From Carya illinoinensis (taxonomy: Eukaryota; Streptophyta; Magnoliopsida; Fagales; Juglandaceae): a DNA stretch of 64,000 bases. The DNA lies in assembly GCF_018687715.1 (NCBI RefSeq), contig NC_056752.1, positions 12,415,501 to 12,479,500 of the forward strand. The letters run 5' to 3'. The stretch's first letter is position 1. The number at the start of each line of letters is the position of its first letter. The notes beneath the pieces were generated by a model that was not told where the DNA came from, did not search any database, and worked only from the letters and a program-made list of their open reading frames with translations. Positions 45,318-57,400 of the stretch are shown piece after piece. The position numbers were made by a program, and so were the translations under genes.

Positions 45318-45854
45318 TCAATCCATGAACTTTCTTAAGATGGATGGAGCTCTCCTGGCTAACTTCGTCATAAACTGGCTTTGGGGCCAGATGCCCCCTA
45401 GAAGGGCGGCCAAGGCGATCATCTCATCTTGGTCATCCATAGTGAGCCTTTCTTTGTTGAGTCGTGTCAAATAGGCTTTCAAGTTTTCTCTCTCTTTTTG
45501 TTTTATGGTTAGCAGATAGGTGGTTGGTCTACGATGCCTTCTACTTATCATAAATTGTGTAAGGAAATGCTTTGCCAGCTCCTCAAAACTTCTAATAGAT
45601 CCAAGACGTAGAGTACCAAACCAGCCCTGCGCTATGCCTTTCAACATTAGTGGGAAAGCACGACCAACCACTTCCCTAGGAAAGCCGTGAAAGGTCATAT
45701 GTGTTTTGAAATTTTCAAAGTGAGCAACGGGATCCTTAGATCCGTCGTACAAGTCGATCTGCAGCACTTTGAATTTGGACAGGTACCACCATGACTTCCT
45801 CAATGTAAGGAAAATTTGTATGAGTAAGCAGTTGCTCCACTGGAGAGGAACCAC
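45318..45854 (-). pseudogene. TR-GAG Gag, main domain
   Basis: The authentic part begins near 45785 with LSKFKVLQIDLYDGSKDPVA and continues with HMTFHGFPREVVGRAFP, GIAQGWFGTLRLGSIRSFEE and IKQKERENLKAYLTR, the capsid-like Retrotrans_gag domain. The end, DDQDEMIALAALLGGIWP..LRKFMD, meets a TGA at 45318. The same frame then continues VDDFVNVEDTLQALLEP, as expected for the family, so a former Arg (CGA to TGA) is likely. Gag forms the virus-like particle that packages the RNA. No knuckle or protease follows. Confidence 0.85.
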
Positions 45855-46164
45855 CCATCCTCTTCGCTATCTCCTCGCACTTGTCAATCAGACTGCGCAG
45901 TTTGTCATGCAATCTTTTCTTTTCTATCTCTTCATTGTTTACACCTTCTGTACTATGCGCATCTCCTTCAACTTGCCTGTTTTGGATAGAAGGGGGGGCG
46001 TCTTTCTGCCGTTTCAGTTCTTCATTCTCTTTTTGCAGTTGCACAACAACTGCCATTGCGTGCTTCAGTTTTTCCTCATCTTCTGCCAACCTCGTCTTTA
46101 CATCTGCCATGCTTACTTCTGGATCACGGTTTGCGTGTGATCGTGTAATGGTTGGCATATGAAA
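45736..46164 (-). pseudogene. TR-GAG Gag, N-terminal coiled coil
   Basis: The likely start is MPTITRSH at 46164, after a longer frame with no supporting start context. A coiled coil (EDEEKLKHAMAVVVQLQKEN then EELKRQ) precedes a second helical part (IEKKRLHDKLRSLIDKCEEI). It ends EEVMVVP before losing frame; the continuation is in the main Gag frame, so a one-base indel sits near 45775. Together the two frames are one gene. Confidence 0.75.
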
Positions 46165-46204
46165 ATCACATTGAAGTCTGTTAAAATCCCACAAGCGGCG
46201 TAAT

Positions 46205-46575
46205 TGTCAAGGACATATTTCACCACCAACCACACGGTTAACCCGCAAAGAACAAATGTGCGGCACTAGTTGTCCTGGGAAAACTCCGATGCCAAAGTTA
46301 AAAATATAATATGAGAGTAAGAGTATGTAGAAGATGAAGTAAATCAAATCAAGTATTTGTTGCCTCATATAGGCTATTTATAGAGGTTATTTCCTTGGAG
46401 TGATAAGAGTCTAATTAGCCTTGTGAACCCTTTTCCTTCTAGGAGTAAGAGCTATCTCCTCATATGAATCTGAGTCAACTCTCTCTTATGAGTCTAAATA
46501 CCTTCTTGACTTTATCTCTTATCTAAAACTGTGGACAGTAGGCTTAATTACTAGATGGTATAAATATCCCTTCCA
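46205..46575 (-). repeat. 5' LTR of the TR-GAG element
   Basis: Begins TGTCAAGGAC and ends TTCCA. Has TATAAATAG on the minus strand at about 46375-46383. Confidence 0.88.
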
Positions 46576-47155
46576 GTTTGGTTCAATTTTAAGCTCATTG
46601 GAAAATTGAACTAAAATAATCGGTTTTGTGATAGTAAAATTCAAAATCAATTGGTTCATCAACAAAACTAAATATATCAGTCTTTCGGTTTATTTCGGGC
46701 CATATAAGGTACATTTACGAGTAACAAACCTATTTTTCTTCTTTATTTTGTTTTTTCATTCCCCCCCCCCCCCCCCCCCCCCCTCCTCCTTCCCTTTTTA
46801 ACATTATATAACTTAAGTTCCTTAATCTGATTATGTATAATAATGTTCATGTCATGATACTATCCAAGATATTAAATTATTAATGTATTAAGGAGAATAT
46901 AGTGGAAGTTGAGTTATATAATTTATTAATTTGTATGAATGTATCCTCCAATTAATAAGCGTTATGTAAGCATAAATAATAATGCATTAATAATTTAACA
47001 TTAATATTTATGCATAAGAGTAAGTTATATAATAAATAATATAATTGTTATCTTATTGTTGGGGGTAGAAATATGCGGCCAGTCCAACCCATGCGCATAG
47101 AAGCCTATTAGGAAAGAGTAGCAACAAAGAAATAGAGAGGATATATCATGACTAA
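46576..47155. other. Spacer with hAT-like subterminal words and C23 run
   Basis: 46576-46710 contains GGTTCAATTTT..AATCGGTTTTG words like those of hAT elements. A run of 23 C bases is at 46761-46783. No gene. Confidence 0.5.
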
Positions 47156-47502
47156 GGGCTTATTTGGGAAAATCTATTCTTATCTCAAAAAGTTTTCATA
47201 ATTTTATTTCTAAATATCACTAAAATACAAATACTTTTTAATTTTGAACCTTTAATTTTTTTATCTAATCATTAAAACTTTCTCAAACTTCCAAACAAAA
47301 CATAAAAAATAATATTATTTTTTCAAATTTCAAATAAAAAATTATATTAAAAAAAGTATGTTAAAATAATATTTTAATTTTATAATAATTTTATTCAACT
47401 TCTTCTCTCTTCTTTTCTAAAATCTAATAAATCATCTTAATTTAAATAATTTCTCTATTATTCACATAATCTTCATATCAACTCTCTTACCAAACGAGTG
47501 CT
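47156..47502 (-). mobile_element. MITE family A, full-looking copy
   Basis: GGGCTTATTTGGGA at the left and CCAAACGAGTGCT at the right are inverted ends. The core TTTTTTTATCTAATCATTAA and CTTCCAAACAAAACATAA is the reverse complement of the core at 39895-40143. Confidence 0.75.
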
Positions 47503-47719
47503 AGGACAAACAAAAAGGTGTAAAGGCTAACGCCATTTTTATCACTGCAACTAATAACAAAGAAAGCTATGATTGATTGTAAAATCACTAAATATAGTAA
47601 ATCTTGCCCTAAAAAAATCCATGCATACAGCTTTAATAACGAACCATGCAAATCTTGGTGTGTTTCACGATTTACATGCATTTTATTTGTTGTTTATTCA
47701 TCAAATCCAAAACATTTCA

Positions 47720-48298
47720 AATTTGAATCAACCCAAATAGTTTGAAAAATATATTTCGGAATTGACTCCCACCAAATAATAATATCATCAGATTCCATGC
47801 AAACCTAGCCAATGCATGAGCTTCTCCATTAGCTTCATGTCCGCTATGATGAAGAGACCAAGTAAAAAACCTTTGGAGCAAGTTCTTAATTTATTGGACC
47901 AAACTACCCCCACAAACTTGTAGAATAGCCTTCTTTTTCCAATTCTTGGACTGCTAGCAAAGATCAAACTCCACCCTCAATTCTGCAATTCCTAGAGGTA
48001 TGCACAGCTGCAAGCCCCTTAAGATAGCAATTAATTCAATCTTCATTGGATCGGCAATAGCAGCTTCTGATTTACTTACAGCAAACAACACCTTCCCTTC
48101 ATGATCTCGTAGCACTGCTCCAACACCAAACTTACATTGATTACTAAAGAGAGCTCCATTTACATTGAGTTTTAACACATCTACAGGAGGAGGCTGCCAA
48201 TTACACTTGTATCTTTGTTGAATTTTCATTGCCTCTATTGTAGCATTATGTTCCTGGTATAGAGTGAAAGCATGCTCAATGACTTGCTCAGTTGGCAA
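47720..48298 (-). pseudogene. LINE ORF2: RNase H
   Basis: LKLNVNGALFSNQCKFGVGA then VLRDHEGKVLFAVS and MKIELIAILRGLQLC match plant-type RNase H; the first catalytic Asp of the usual NVDGA is Asn. The tail HEANGEAHALARFAWN lies left of a frame break at about 47954. Confidence 0.85.
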
Positions 48299-48633
48299 TG
48301 TATTTCCTTCATATATTCTTTAATTTCTTCTATACCAAAGCCCCCATTCTAGAAGAAACAATTTTTCCAATTCTCCTACTATTTTTTTTTTTCTAATGAC
48401 AAATAGAGCCATTTGTGTGAACTCAAACATGTTTGTTGCTTCTTTTATAGTAGGAAAAAACTACACCCAACAGTCATTGGCATGAGGACAATAGACAAGT
48501 GCATGATTTAAATCCTCATCTTCTGTTTGATACCATTGACAGTTAGCCTCATCTATTACTCGTCTAGACTTCAAGTTTTTAAAGGTGGGAAGGATTTTTT
48601 TTTACAAACTCTCCATGAAAACACCTTAACTCT

Positions 48634-48915
48634 TTAAGGAACATGCATTTTCCAAAGGTGCTTCCATAATAGTTTGTTGTCTTCAGCACTTGAACTTTCT
48701 GCCTCCTCTTTGTTTTGCTCCAAAGAATTGAAAAAAACATAAGCACTTTTTACCCTGTAAACTCCACTTTTCTCATACTTCCATATAAGTAAATCTGACA
48801 CATTATCTAATGCTAATCTTATACTTAGAACCTCAGTTGCCTCTCTTGCTGGCAGCACACTTCTCACTTTCTCAATATCCCATCTTCTAGGATCCTCCTT
48901 CATAAGAGAAACCAC
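48634..48915 (-). pseudogene. LINE ORF2: zf-RVT region
   Basis: RRWDIEKVRSVLPAREATEV, LIWKYEKSGVYRVKSAY and LLWKHLWKMHVP are the region between RT and RNase H in plant L1 proteins. It ends at a stop after HVP. Confidence 0.8.
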
Positions 48916-49187
48916 TACCTGTAAATCAGCTGCAGTAGATCTAGCACCAGATTAACCAGCAGTTTATGGTTTGGAAGCCAATAATCAATCCATATATTGA
49001 TAGACAGACCATTGCCAACTCGCTATCTACAGCCTTTTAATAAACTATGCTTGGTTTCCCATATGCCTCTCCACACATAAGAAGGATTACCACCCAATCT
49101 AGAGTCTATAAAACTAGATGTTGGAAAATATCTAGCTTTAAAAACCTTATGAAGAAGAGTGGAATCCTCATTCATTATCCTCCAACC

Positions 49188-50758
49188 CTACTTAGCTAAA
49201 AGAGCTTTATTGAAAGTTTGTATACACTTGAATCCCATACCTCCATCTGGTTTTGACTCACACAGCTTCTTCCAACTAACCCAACTTAACTTTTTCTCTT
49301 CTTTTCTTTGACCCCACCAAAAGCTATCCATCAATCCTTCTAGATCTGAACATAGTGACTTTGGCAATTTAAAACAACTTATTGTATAAGTAGGAATTGA
49401 AGGGGCCACAGTTTTCAAAAAAACTTTTTTCCCTCCTTGTGATAAAAGTTTTTCTTTCCAGCCTTATAATTTAGGCCAAACTCTATGTTTTAATGCTGAA
49501 AATTCTTGATATTTACCTCTTCCAACCATAGGTGGCAAACCTAAATATTTTCCAAATTGCTAAAAATGAGTGACACCCCAAAACTGCATGTTCTTCACAT
49601 TTGAGCTGAGGGAACATTATGACCAAATACCATAGAAGTCTTCTCTCTATTTATCTTGTATCCTGAGACTTTCTTATAGATGTCAAGCCTATGTTGTAAG
49701 GTTAAACAAGATTGCCTAGTGGCTCTACAGAACATAACATTATCATCTGCAAATAAGAGATGAGTCAACTTAGGTGCCCCTCTACATACCCGAATCCCTT
49801 CAATCTGTTGACGCTCATTTGCCTTGCTGAGCAAAGATATAAGCCCCTTAGTACAAAGTAAAAAAAAAAAAAATATATATATATATAGGGAGAAATGGGA
49901 TCTCCTTCTCTTAATCCACGAGTTGGAACAACTGGTCCCTTAGGCTCACCATTCACAAGAATTGAAAAAGAGATAGTTGTGACACAAAACATCACCAACT
50001 AAATCCACTTTGAGTTGAAATCCATATGCAACATCACATTTTCAAGGAACCTCCACTTGACTCTATTGTAAGCCTTACTCATATCCAACTTCAAAGACAT
50101 AAAACCATCATTTTCCCTTCTCTTCTAAGAAAATGCACCATTTTATAGGCCACTAATACATTATTTGTAATTAATTTTCTTAGAACAAAAGCTGTTTGTG
50201 AAGGTAAAATAATAGCAGGTAAAATCAACTTGAGCCTATTAGCTAAAATCTTGGAAATCAACTTATCTATGAAATTACATGGGCTAATTGGCCTATAATT
50301 AGAAACTAACTCAGTGACATCAACTCCAACAACAGACCAAAATTTTGATAAAAAAAAATATGGGCCATACCATCTGGTTCAGGTGCTTTTATTGGATGCA
50401 TCTCATCTAATGCTTTCTTCACCTCATCAGCTGTAAAAGCTGCATCAAGCTGTTCCAACATTGGAGTTGTAACTCTACCATTTAAATCATGCAGAAAACT
50501 CATACTGCCTAACTCCTCAGCAGCAGTGAAGAGAGTCTTAATATACTCAGTAATGAATCCATCTCTTGCCTCATCAGTTTGCCATCTTCCAGCTGAATCC
50601 TTTATCTCTTTTATCCAATTCTTCTTTTTCCTCTGAGTTGCTTTATGATGGAAGAAATGTGTATTCTTATCTCCCTGAACTAACCACAGAACCTTTGATC
50701 TTTGTTTCAACATGGTCTCACTTCTTTGCAACCATTGTCGAACCTCCCTTCGTGCCAT
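49188..50758 (-). pseudogene. LINE ORF2: reverse transcriptase
   Basis: Several frames make one RT. 50758-50306 has VLWLVQGDKNTHFFHHKA and IKAPEPDGMAHIFF (normally K.PGPDGM). 49998-49765 has [14 protein letters not shown]. 49834-49595 has [14 protein letters not shown] with the catalytic FADD intact. 49418-49188 has LEGLMDSFWWGQRKEEKKL and GGMGFKCIQTFNKALLAK. A T/A-rich run (TATATATAT at about 49873) distorts the segment after GDPISPY. Confidence 0.88.
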
Positions 50759-51024
50759 TTGAATTTCCTGTCTATTAAGAGAAAGTGGATCAACCTGATG
50801 AGCTAATCAAAGATTCTCCTTTGCCTTTGTAGATTTCTATGCACATGTCAAAAGCTAGATCTATTCCACACAGAGAGCTTTTCACTGCAATGCTCAATCT
50901 TCCTCATGACAGTATTCAATTCTCTCTTTCCTTCAACTTCCTTCCATGCTCTATCAACTACTTGTTTACAGCTAGAAGCTTCCATCCACATTGCCTCAAA
51001 CTAAAACAATTTCTTTCTTGGAAC

Positions 51025-51720
51025 CTATTGCAACTTTAGGATGATAGGCATATGATAAGAGTAAGCAACTATACTATGAACTACAACTGCCATTGGATAG
51101 AAAGAATGCCATTTTAAATTAGAAAAGCACCTATCTAGCCTTTCACTAATAGTATGACCCTCTTTCCTTTTGTTACACCATGTAAATGGATTACCTCTAA
51201 AACCAAAATCATGTACTTGACATTCTTCAATGACGTCTCGAAAAGCCTTCATTTGCCTATCTAGTCTAGTTCTACCACCATTCTTTTCATTATTATTCAT
51301 AATCTCATTAATAGAACATGTATTAGAAGGAACTTTAAGAGACCTCAACAAAGACCAAGATTCATTTCTCCTACTCACCTCTAGTTGACCATAGAACCCA
51401 GTTAGCCACCATGATTCACCATTTACACCTTCTTCAGTAACTTTAGCATGAATATGAGACTTTGAAAAACTTTGAGCTTCAACTCTAAATTGTTTCTTCC
51501 AATACAATGCATCCCACCACTTCTCCTTTCACAACTAACAGCTAAACAACCAAAAACTCCCAGCTTGCACTTTAGTCTTTCCATTACACGAGCATGTAAC
51601 CTTGTTTCTTATAAAAGTAAAATATCAGGAACTTCTTTTCTGACCAACTCAGAAAGGATCTGAATTCCCAGTGGGTCCCAAGCCTATGGGAATTCCAGCT
51701 TATAAAACTCATTGACATCG
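51025..51720 (-). pseudogene. LINE ORF2: AP endonuclease
   Basis: The likely ORF2 start is ATG near 51710 with ISWNSHRLG, a worn form of the usual WNxxGLG. Then RKEVPDILLL, a stop, and ETRLHARVMERLKCKLGVFG (catalytic Glu of the SET/ETK box), followed in 51507-51025 by GESWWLTGFYG, DFGFRGNPFTWCN and SERLDRCFSN. The first domain nicks target DNA for target-primed reverse transcription. Confidence 0.83.
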
Positions 51721-53131
51721 GCAAGGCTGTTGCACAGCCACTGCTAATCCCAATTGCTTGTTACCCCTCCTATTCTGATGGTCCTTCTCAACATGATCAA
51801 CATCATCATTAGAAGGAGTTAGAAACTTACATTTCTTGTTGTCAACAACATGTAGAATACCACCAGCAATCTCCTCCATAGTTCTCTTCCTCTTAAAATC
51901 CTCATCAAGAAGACCCCCTATCTCTTTTCTTCCAAGTACTTCTAGTGCACATCCTCTGCAAAAAATTAGATTTTTCTTGTATAGCTTCACCAATGTGATC
52001 TTCATTTCCATTAACAGGCTTAGCAATAGCCCCATCATTAACATCAAAAAGCCCAGCATCAGGCCCAATATGAGATGGTCCAACAGGCCCATGATTACCA
52101 CATTTTTACACGTGTACCTCCACCTCTTCTTCAGTTACTATATTATCAATAATAGTCGTTACAGCATGAGTGACTTCCTGCTACCTATAATAGTCAGTAC
52201 TTGATACTATGTTGAAATTGTCAAAGGTAACAGCTACAATTGTGCCTGAAATTAAACTATCCTCATTAGTAGGCATTGAAGAGAAACAAAGGTTACCATT
52301 CCTAATCTCAGCATGCTTGGCACCACCAACCGTTGCCATGTTCTACTCCTGCTCCACCCCAATGTTCTTTACAACTCTTGAACGTTGATCCTGAGATAGC
52401 TCCCACCTTTTCTTGAAATTTGACTCTATCCGTAGCCAAAAACCAAATTAAGGCGAAGATTGAGGTTCCAATTGACAGCTTGCACTTTCATGTATAATTC
52501 TACCGCATGTAAAACAAAAATGAGGAAGCTTCTCATACTATACTGGACTCCAAACCTCGGCACCCTGCACAGTGCAAGTGCTTCCTCTAGCAAGAAGTTT
52601 TTTCAAATCAATCATAATCTTAACTCTTAAACAACTTCCCCATCCAACATCATTAGTATCAGCATCCACCTCCAATACCTCACCTATAGAACCACCTAGC
52701 TTGCCTTCATAATCCTTATTCATACCAAACAAAGGAAGATTATAAAATTGCACCCAGAAAGGTGCAACATCAAACTTCAATGGATGAACTGGAGTAATTC
52801 GATCAAAAGGAATAATCACAAACAACTGACCATAAAAAAACCAAGGCCTTCCTCTTTCTATTCTTTCCTTATCTGCATGAGTCGCAAAACTCATCACAAA
52901 CACATTCCTTCCAACCTCATTCAACACAGCAGGTTTACTAAGGTGTCATATTCTTGCCATAGTCAATTCTATAACATGCTTTCCCAACTGTCGATCACAC
53001 CAAATTTTTCCAATTAAACTCAAGTCACCCTTGCTCTTCACCATAGAAACATTCACCTCCTCCAGCACAATAGAGGCATCTTCTTTTTCGCTCAACCGAA
53101 AATTACTCCACAAGTGTTGCAAACCTTCCAT
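51709..53131 (-). pseudogene. LINE ORF1 (DUF4283, CCHC knuckle)
   Basis: Starts at ATG 53131 (MEGLQHLWSNFRLSEKEDAS), loses frame to stops near 52946, continues in 52927-52538 with VGRNVFVMSFATHADKERIE and GRPWFFYGQLFVI (the RNA-binding DUF4283 domain). A TAG interrupts before YEKLPHFCFTCGRIIHESAS then C, the CCHC knuckle. The basic tail ends near 51709 just before ORF2. An RNA chaperone by family analogy. Confidence 0.83.
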
Positions 53132-53351
53132 CGCAGGTGGAAGAAAAGATCACAGAAACTATAATAAGATTAGAACCCGCATGGACTCAACACCACATCT
53201 AAACTCTCACAAGACAGAATCCTAGAGAGAAACTAGAGAGGAGACTCAGAATTACATCATGTTTTAAGATGGAACGCACAAGAAATTAGTATGAAGTGAA
53301 CGTACCACTCACCTTATTAATATGACAATTTTTTATTAGTAAGAGATCAAC

Positions 53352-53655
53352 CATGGTTTCATAGATGATCTTAATCAATTTCATCTTTACATTCAAATAC
53401 TATTTAATTACAAATAATTTTCAATTTCAAATTTTTAAAATTTTAACTTTTTTATCTAATCATTACAATTTTTCTAAAATTTTAAATAAAATACAAAATA
53501 TAATTCAATTTTCTCAAATCACAAAATAAAAATAATATTTAAAGATTATTTTAATTTTATAATATTTTTATGAAATATTTTCTCATATTTTTTAAAATCT
53601 CATAAAATAACTTAACTTAAATTATTTTATTATTATTTACAAACTACCTCATTTA
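53352..53655 (-). mobile_element. MITE family A, diverged copy
   Basis: Core TTTTTTATCTAATCATTACA and ATAAAATACAAAATATAATTCAA match the 47156-47502 copy in the same orientation; ends are worn. Confidence 0.55.
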
Positions 53656-53960
53656 ATATATTTCACCTTAAACTTTATGAGAAATGATGTATAAAATTAG
53701 TACACGATTATGCATTTCACGTTAACCTATCATTTATAAGAAAAGATATTAGTAATAAAAAAGATATTTATAATTATAAATTATGTAATCGTGAGGAAAG
53801 ATATTTATAATTATAAATTATATAACTGTTACGTAATTATTTTTAAAATAAATATTAAAATAAGAAATTTATATAAAAAATTAATTTTTTAATAAATAAT
53901 TAATATTTTTTTAAATGTTTAAGCAATTATTATTCAAAAAAAAATAACAGAAGAGAGAGA

Positions 53961-54112
53961 AGTGACACGACAGAGTTGACGCGAACGTTTTGTTCGCTCG
54001 ACTGTGCAGTTGTACGCCACGAATGTCGAACTGCTCTAATGTGACACGTCAGGGCACACGCGAGTGTTTTGTTTGGCGAATGCGCAGTTGCACGCCACGA
54101 ATCAATATCTGT
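53961..54112 (+). promoter_or_regulatory. 79-bp tandem duplication in carrier-gene promoter
   Basis: Unit 1 (53961-54033) and unit 2 (54040-54112) match with changes: GTGACACGWCAG, then CGCGA..GTTTTGTT, then TGYGCAGTTGYACGCCACGAA. Unit 2 has an ACGT core (GACACGTCAG), a bZIP-type site, at 54042-54051. Ends about 300 bp before the start codon. Confidence 0.7.
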
Positions 54113-54417
54113 CCCAACGACTCCTATTTTGCCACGCAATCCCGTGCAATGGGAAAATCCTGGAAAAAGCCCCGCCCGCGCCCCCCATCCTTACATTTAT
54201 CTACTCTCTGACTCTTCCTCCTCCTATAACCGTCTCTCGCCTTTTCCTTTCCACGACTATCAAATCAGTCAGAGTTCTCTTCCTTGTTGCTCTCCAAATT
54301 TATTCCTTCCCCTCGCGACATCAAAGCTGACAGACAACGCAAATCAATCCCGAATTCATACAAATAAAACTAGTTCTCTGTGTGTGTGTGTGTTTTTCTT
54401 TTCTTTTTTTAGGAGGA

Positions 54418-57400
54418 ATGGTGGCCTCAAAGCCGGGTGTGCCTTCGTGGATTAGTGCGGCAGCGGTAACAAAGCTTGATTTTGAAGGAAAGGAAAATAT
54501 GCTCAAGGAGGCTGCTACTTCTTCTTCTTCTTCTTATTCTACAAGAGGACTTGCGGATGTGGATTTGGGCTTTGGAGAGAGAGCATTAGCTGCCGCCGGT
54601 GCCGCTGCCCTCTCCGCTGTCATCGTTAACCCTCTTGATGTCGCCAAGGTTTTCAATTTCTTTTAATACCCATTTTATTAATTTCTTTGTACTTCAAATG
54701 CTCACGTACTACTGTTTTTTTTTTTTTTCGAAAAAAGTTATTTCTTCCCTCAATTGGCAACGTATTGTTTGAGGCACCCATCCTAGATTCATTGTGGATG
54801 ATAATTAGAGAAATTAACTGATTGGGTAGATTTGTGGGTTTTATTTGGACATCTAGTTCTTAGGGATGGAACCAACTTATGACGTAATTTCTTAGGCCGG
54901 TTCATCTGCAGTCCGGATCTGGTGTAAACCAGTCTTTAACACCACCCAATGGGAGGCTGAAACGTGAGCATTGTATTTCAAATAAACCGAATAACAGAGA
55001 ATCATTTTTCTCGTTTGAAAAGAATGATACTCCGCGATGAATTACATAGCATAACATAACCCGCAACCTATAACATTACAGCAACCAGAAAAACCATCTG
55101 ATCAACCACAAGCTTAAAATACAATTATGAAAGAAAAGAAAATGATAATTTTGGCAGCTGAACCCACTTTCTTGTGTATTGGTGTATATAAAGAATTCAT
55201 CCGTGTAATTGGATTTTCACCTTGGAAAAAAAAAAAAAAAAAACCTTCTAAGGATATAAAGTAAAGCAGTTAAGAATGATATAATGTACCTGCTCAGCCT
55301 TGTCAGTTGTCAAGAAGCGATCCCCGTTATCAGATCATTGTTCTTCAACTTTGAACGGTGCTATATGCTCAGCTTTGCCTTGACTTTATTGTTTTTATCT
55401 ATATCAGGTCTTTGTAGTTTCTGCTGTTGTATGAGATATGTGAACTTCTTTTTAACAAACAAGCCCTATTATTTGTGAATTTCACAAGAAAAGCTGATCC
55501 ATGACCAACACTTTCAAGACTCAGAAAACCCATCTAAAAGATAAAATGTCTCTGATTTTCAACTATAAGCTAAACAATCACAAAAAATAAGCTTTGTAAC
55601 AATTGCATGAAATAATTAGGAGCTTATCACTGAAACCGAAGAACTTATACATAGGGACGGATCGAAAAATCACAGGAGGTCAAATACGCACTGTTTTTCA
55701 TCAAAAAGCCTTCAAAGAGAGCATAAAAGAGAGATGGAAAGAAGAATACGGCTGGAATTGCATCATATAGAGCTTCAGAGCGTGAGTGCATAATCAGATC
55801 TACAAGGACATGGAGGTCAATGAGATTGGGCAAAATAGCAGAGGAGAGAGAAAGAAAGAGAAGGTGAGGATACAAATGAAGGGTGGGGGTGGATCCATGG
55901 ATAGCAGTTTATTGTGAGAGGGAATGGAGCGGCAGAGGGGCACGAGTACGATTGGGCAGCAAAACAACAAAATAGATTGGTTTGGGAGATAGAGAGAGTA
56001 ACAGAATAATGAAAGAAAACTTCCTTTACATTTGTGTTAGTGTTTCTGTGGTAATCAGATGCCATGTGTGTATTTTCTTGATTCAAGAAAATTTTGACGT
56101 GATGGCATGTCCTTTTGGAAGGTGTAAAACCCTTCTTTATGCCAATGCCCAATTGAAGATGAACTCTTCTTAGGCATGTAGATGCATGTGGTGTCTATAT
56201 CTGTATGTATTAATATTTATGTTAAACATAAACAGATAAGTCTTAAATTTATTTTCACAGCAAGTCGTTGCTTTACATCTATAAAATAATCTTAAAAAAT
56301 AACTTCCCTTTTGAATTTAAATTTTCCAAAACTAAAACCCAACCACTAGACTAACTATTAACATTAATAAACCTTAAATAATAGCAATTGGAGATTTTTC
56401 CAGGCTATGTAGTGTTTGTTTTACATGTATGTACCTGATTGGGATTTGATATACGATACTTAAAGAACTTTGTGCCGCATATTAAGAAGCATAGAATCTA
56501 TAGAACTCAAAACTTAATTTTTGATTTTGTCATGTATGTGTGTATTCATATAAGTTCTTTAAAATTGTTCTGATAGGTATGTGCTTTTAAAATAAAATGA
56601 TCAAAACTTAAAAAGGAGTTGTCTGGTGTAAAACTATCAAGTTTGGGTATCTTTTTCTTATAAAAATAAAAATAAAAAAACAAAAAGAAAAAATGTTTGG
56701 GTATCTTTTCATATAGAATATCACTGCAATAACAATTATAAAAATATTTGGGGGGTGTAATAATAGTTTGAAATGTCTGTATTTTTTTTGTTCTTTTTAA
56801 GTTAAGGATTAGGATATTCATATCAAACCTTAATATAATGTTGCTTCTTCTGAAATATGATTTCATATGAGAGTTGCCAAAATCATATTCTGTCATGTCA
56901 AAACTGGTTTTGAATATAGTTTTCTCCCACATTTTCATATAACAATTTTTTTGTGTTTACAGTTTGTAGCCTATTTAAGCATTTAATTCCTTGATTTTCC
57001 TCTTCTCTGGTAATATATTCTTGGAATTACGTATTTTAAACACCTTAAAATCCTTAATTACAGACAAGGTTGCAAGCACAAGCTGCTGGAGTTCCTTATC
57101 AGGGGCTGTGCCACATGACATGTTTTGACACAAACACGGTGAGCATACAAACAGTCTATGATTCTTAACTACTAGCAGTTTGTAGGTTAGCCCACTTATG
57201 TAATAGTTTTGACTTATTTTTGGATTGTGTGTGGTTTCTTGAATACTTGAGCCATCTTTTATATTTTATGAACTGTTTCTTCTAGATGCTACCGGATTTG
57301 AGATGTTCATCATCTACACGTGCAATTCTTGGCTTTGAATCAGGATGCCCTCCAGAGTGTAGCCGGTATAAAGGAACTTTTGATGTTTTATACAAAGTCA

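Larger units (their letters stand above)
41866..46575 (-). mobile_element. Non-autonomous LTR element with Gag only (TR-GAG type)
   Basis: Two 370-bp direct repeats (41866-42235 and 46205-46575) begin TGTMAARGAC and end TTCCA. Flanks are ATTTG and GTTTG, a 5-bp target duplication with one change. The 4-kb interior encodes only a Gag related to Tat/Ogre-type gypsy Gag near the 5' LTR; the rest lacks protease, RT and integrase and is made of repeats. This fits the TR-GAG class of plant retroelements, which must borrow enzymes from an autonomous partner. Carries its own MITE insertion at 43.55 kb. Confidence 0.85.
47510..53240 (-). mobile_element. L1-type LINE, near full length, degraded
   Basis: On the minus strand ORF1 (DUF4283 and a CCHC knuckle) is followed by ORF2 with AP endonuclease, RT, zf-RVT and a C-terminal RNase H, the arrangement of plant L1 elements. 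Both ORFs have stops and frameshifts. The 3' end abuts a MITE and I see no poly(A) tail or target duplication; the 5' limit (about 53240) is approximate. Confidence 0.88.

Noticed and set aside
45736..46162. Plus-strand frames opposite the TR-GAG Gag
   Set aside because: The minus strand has recognised Gag motifs; the plus-strand frames are antisense shadows.
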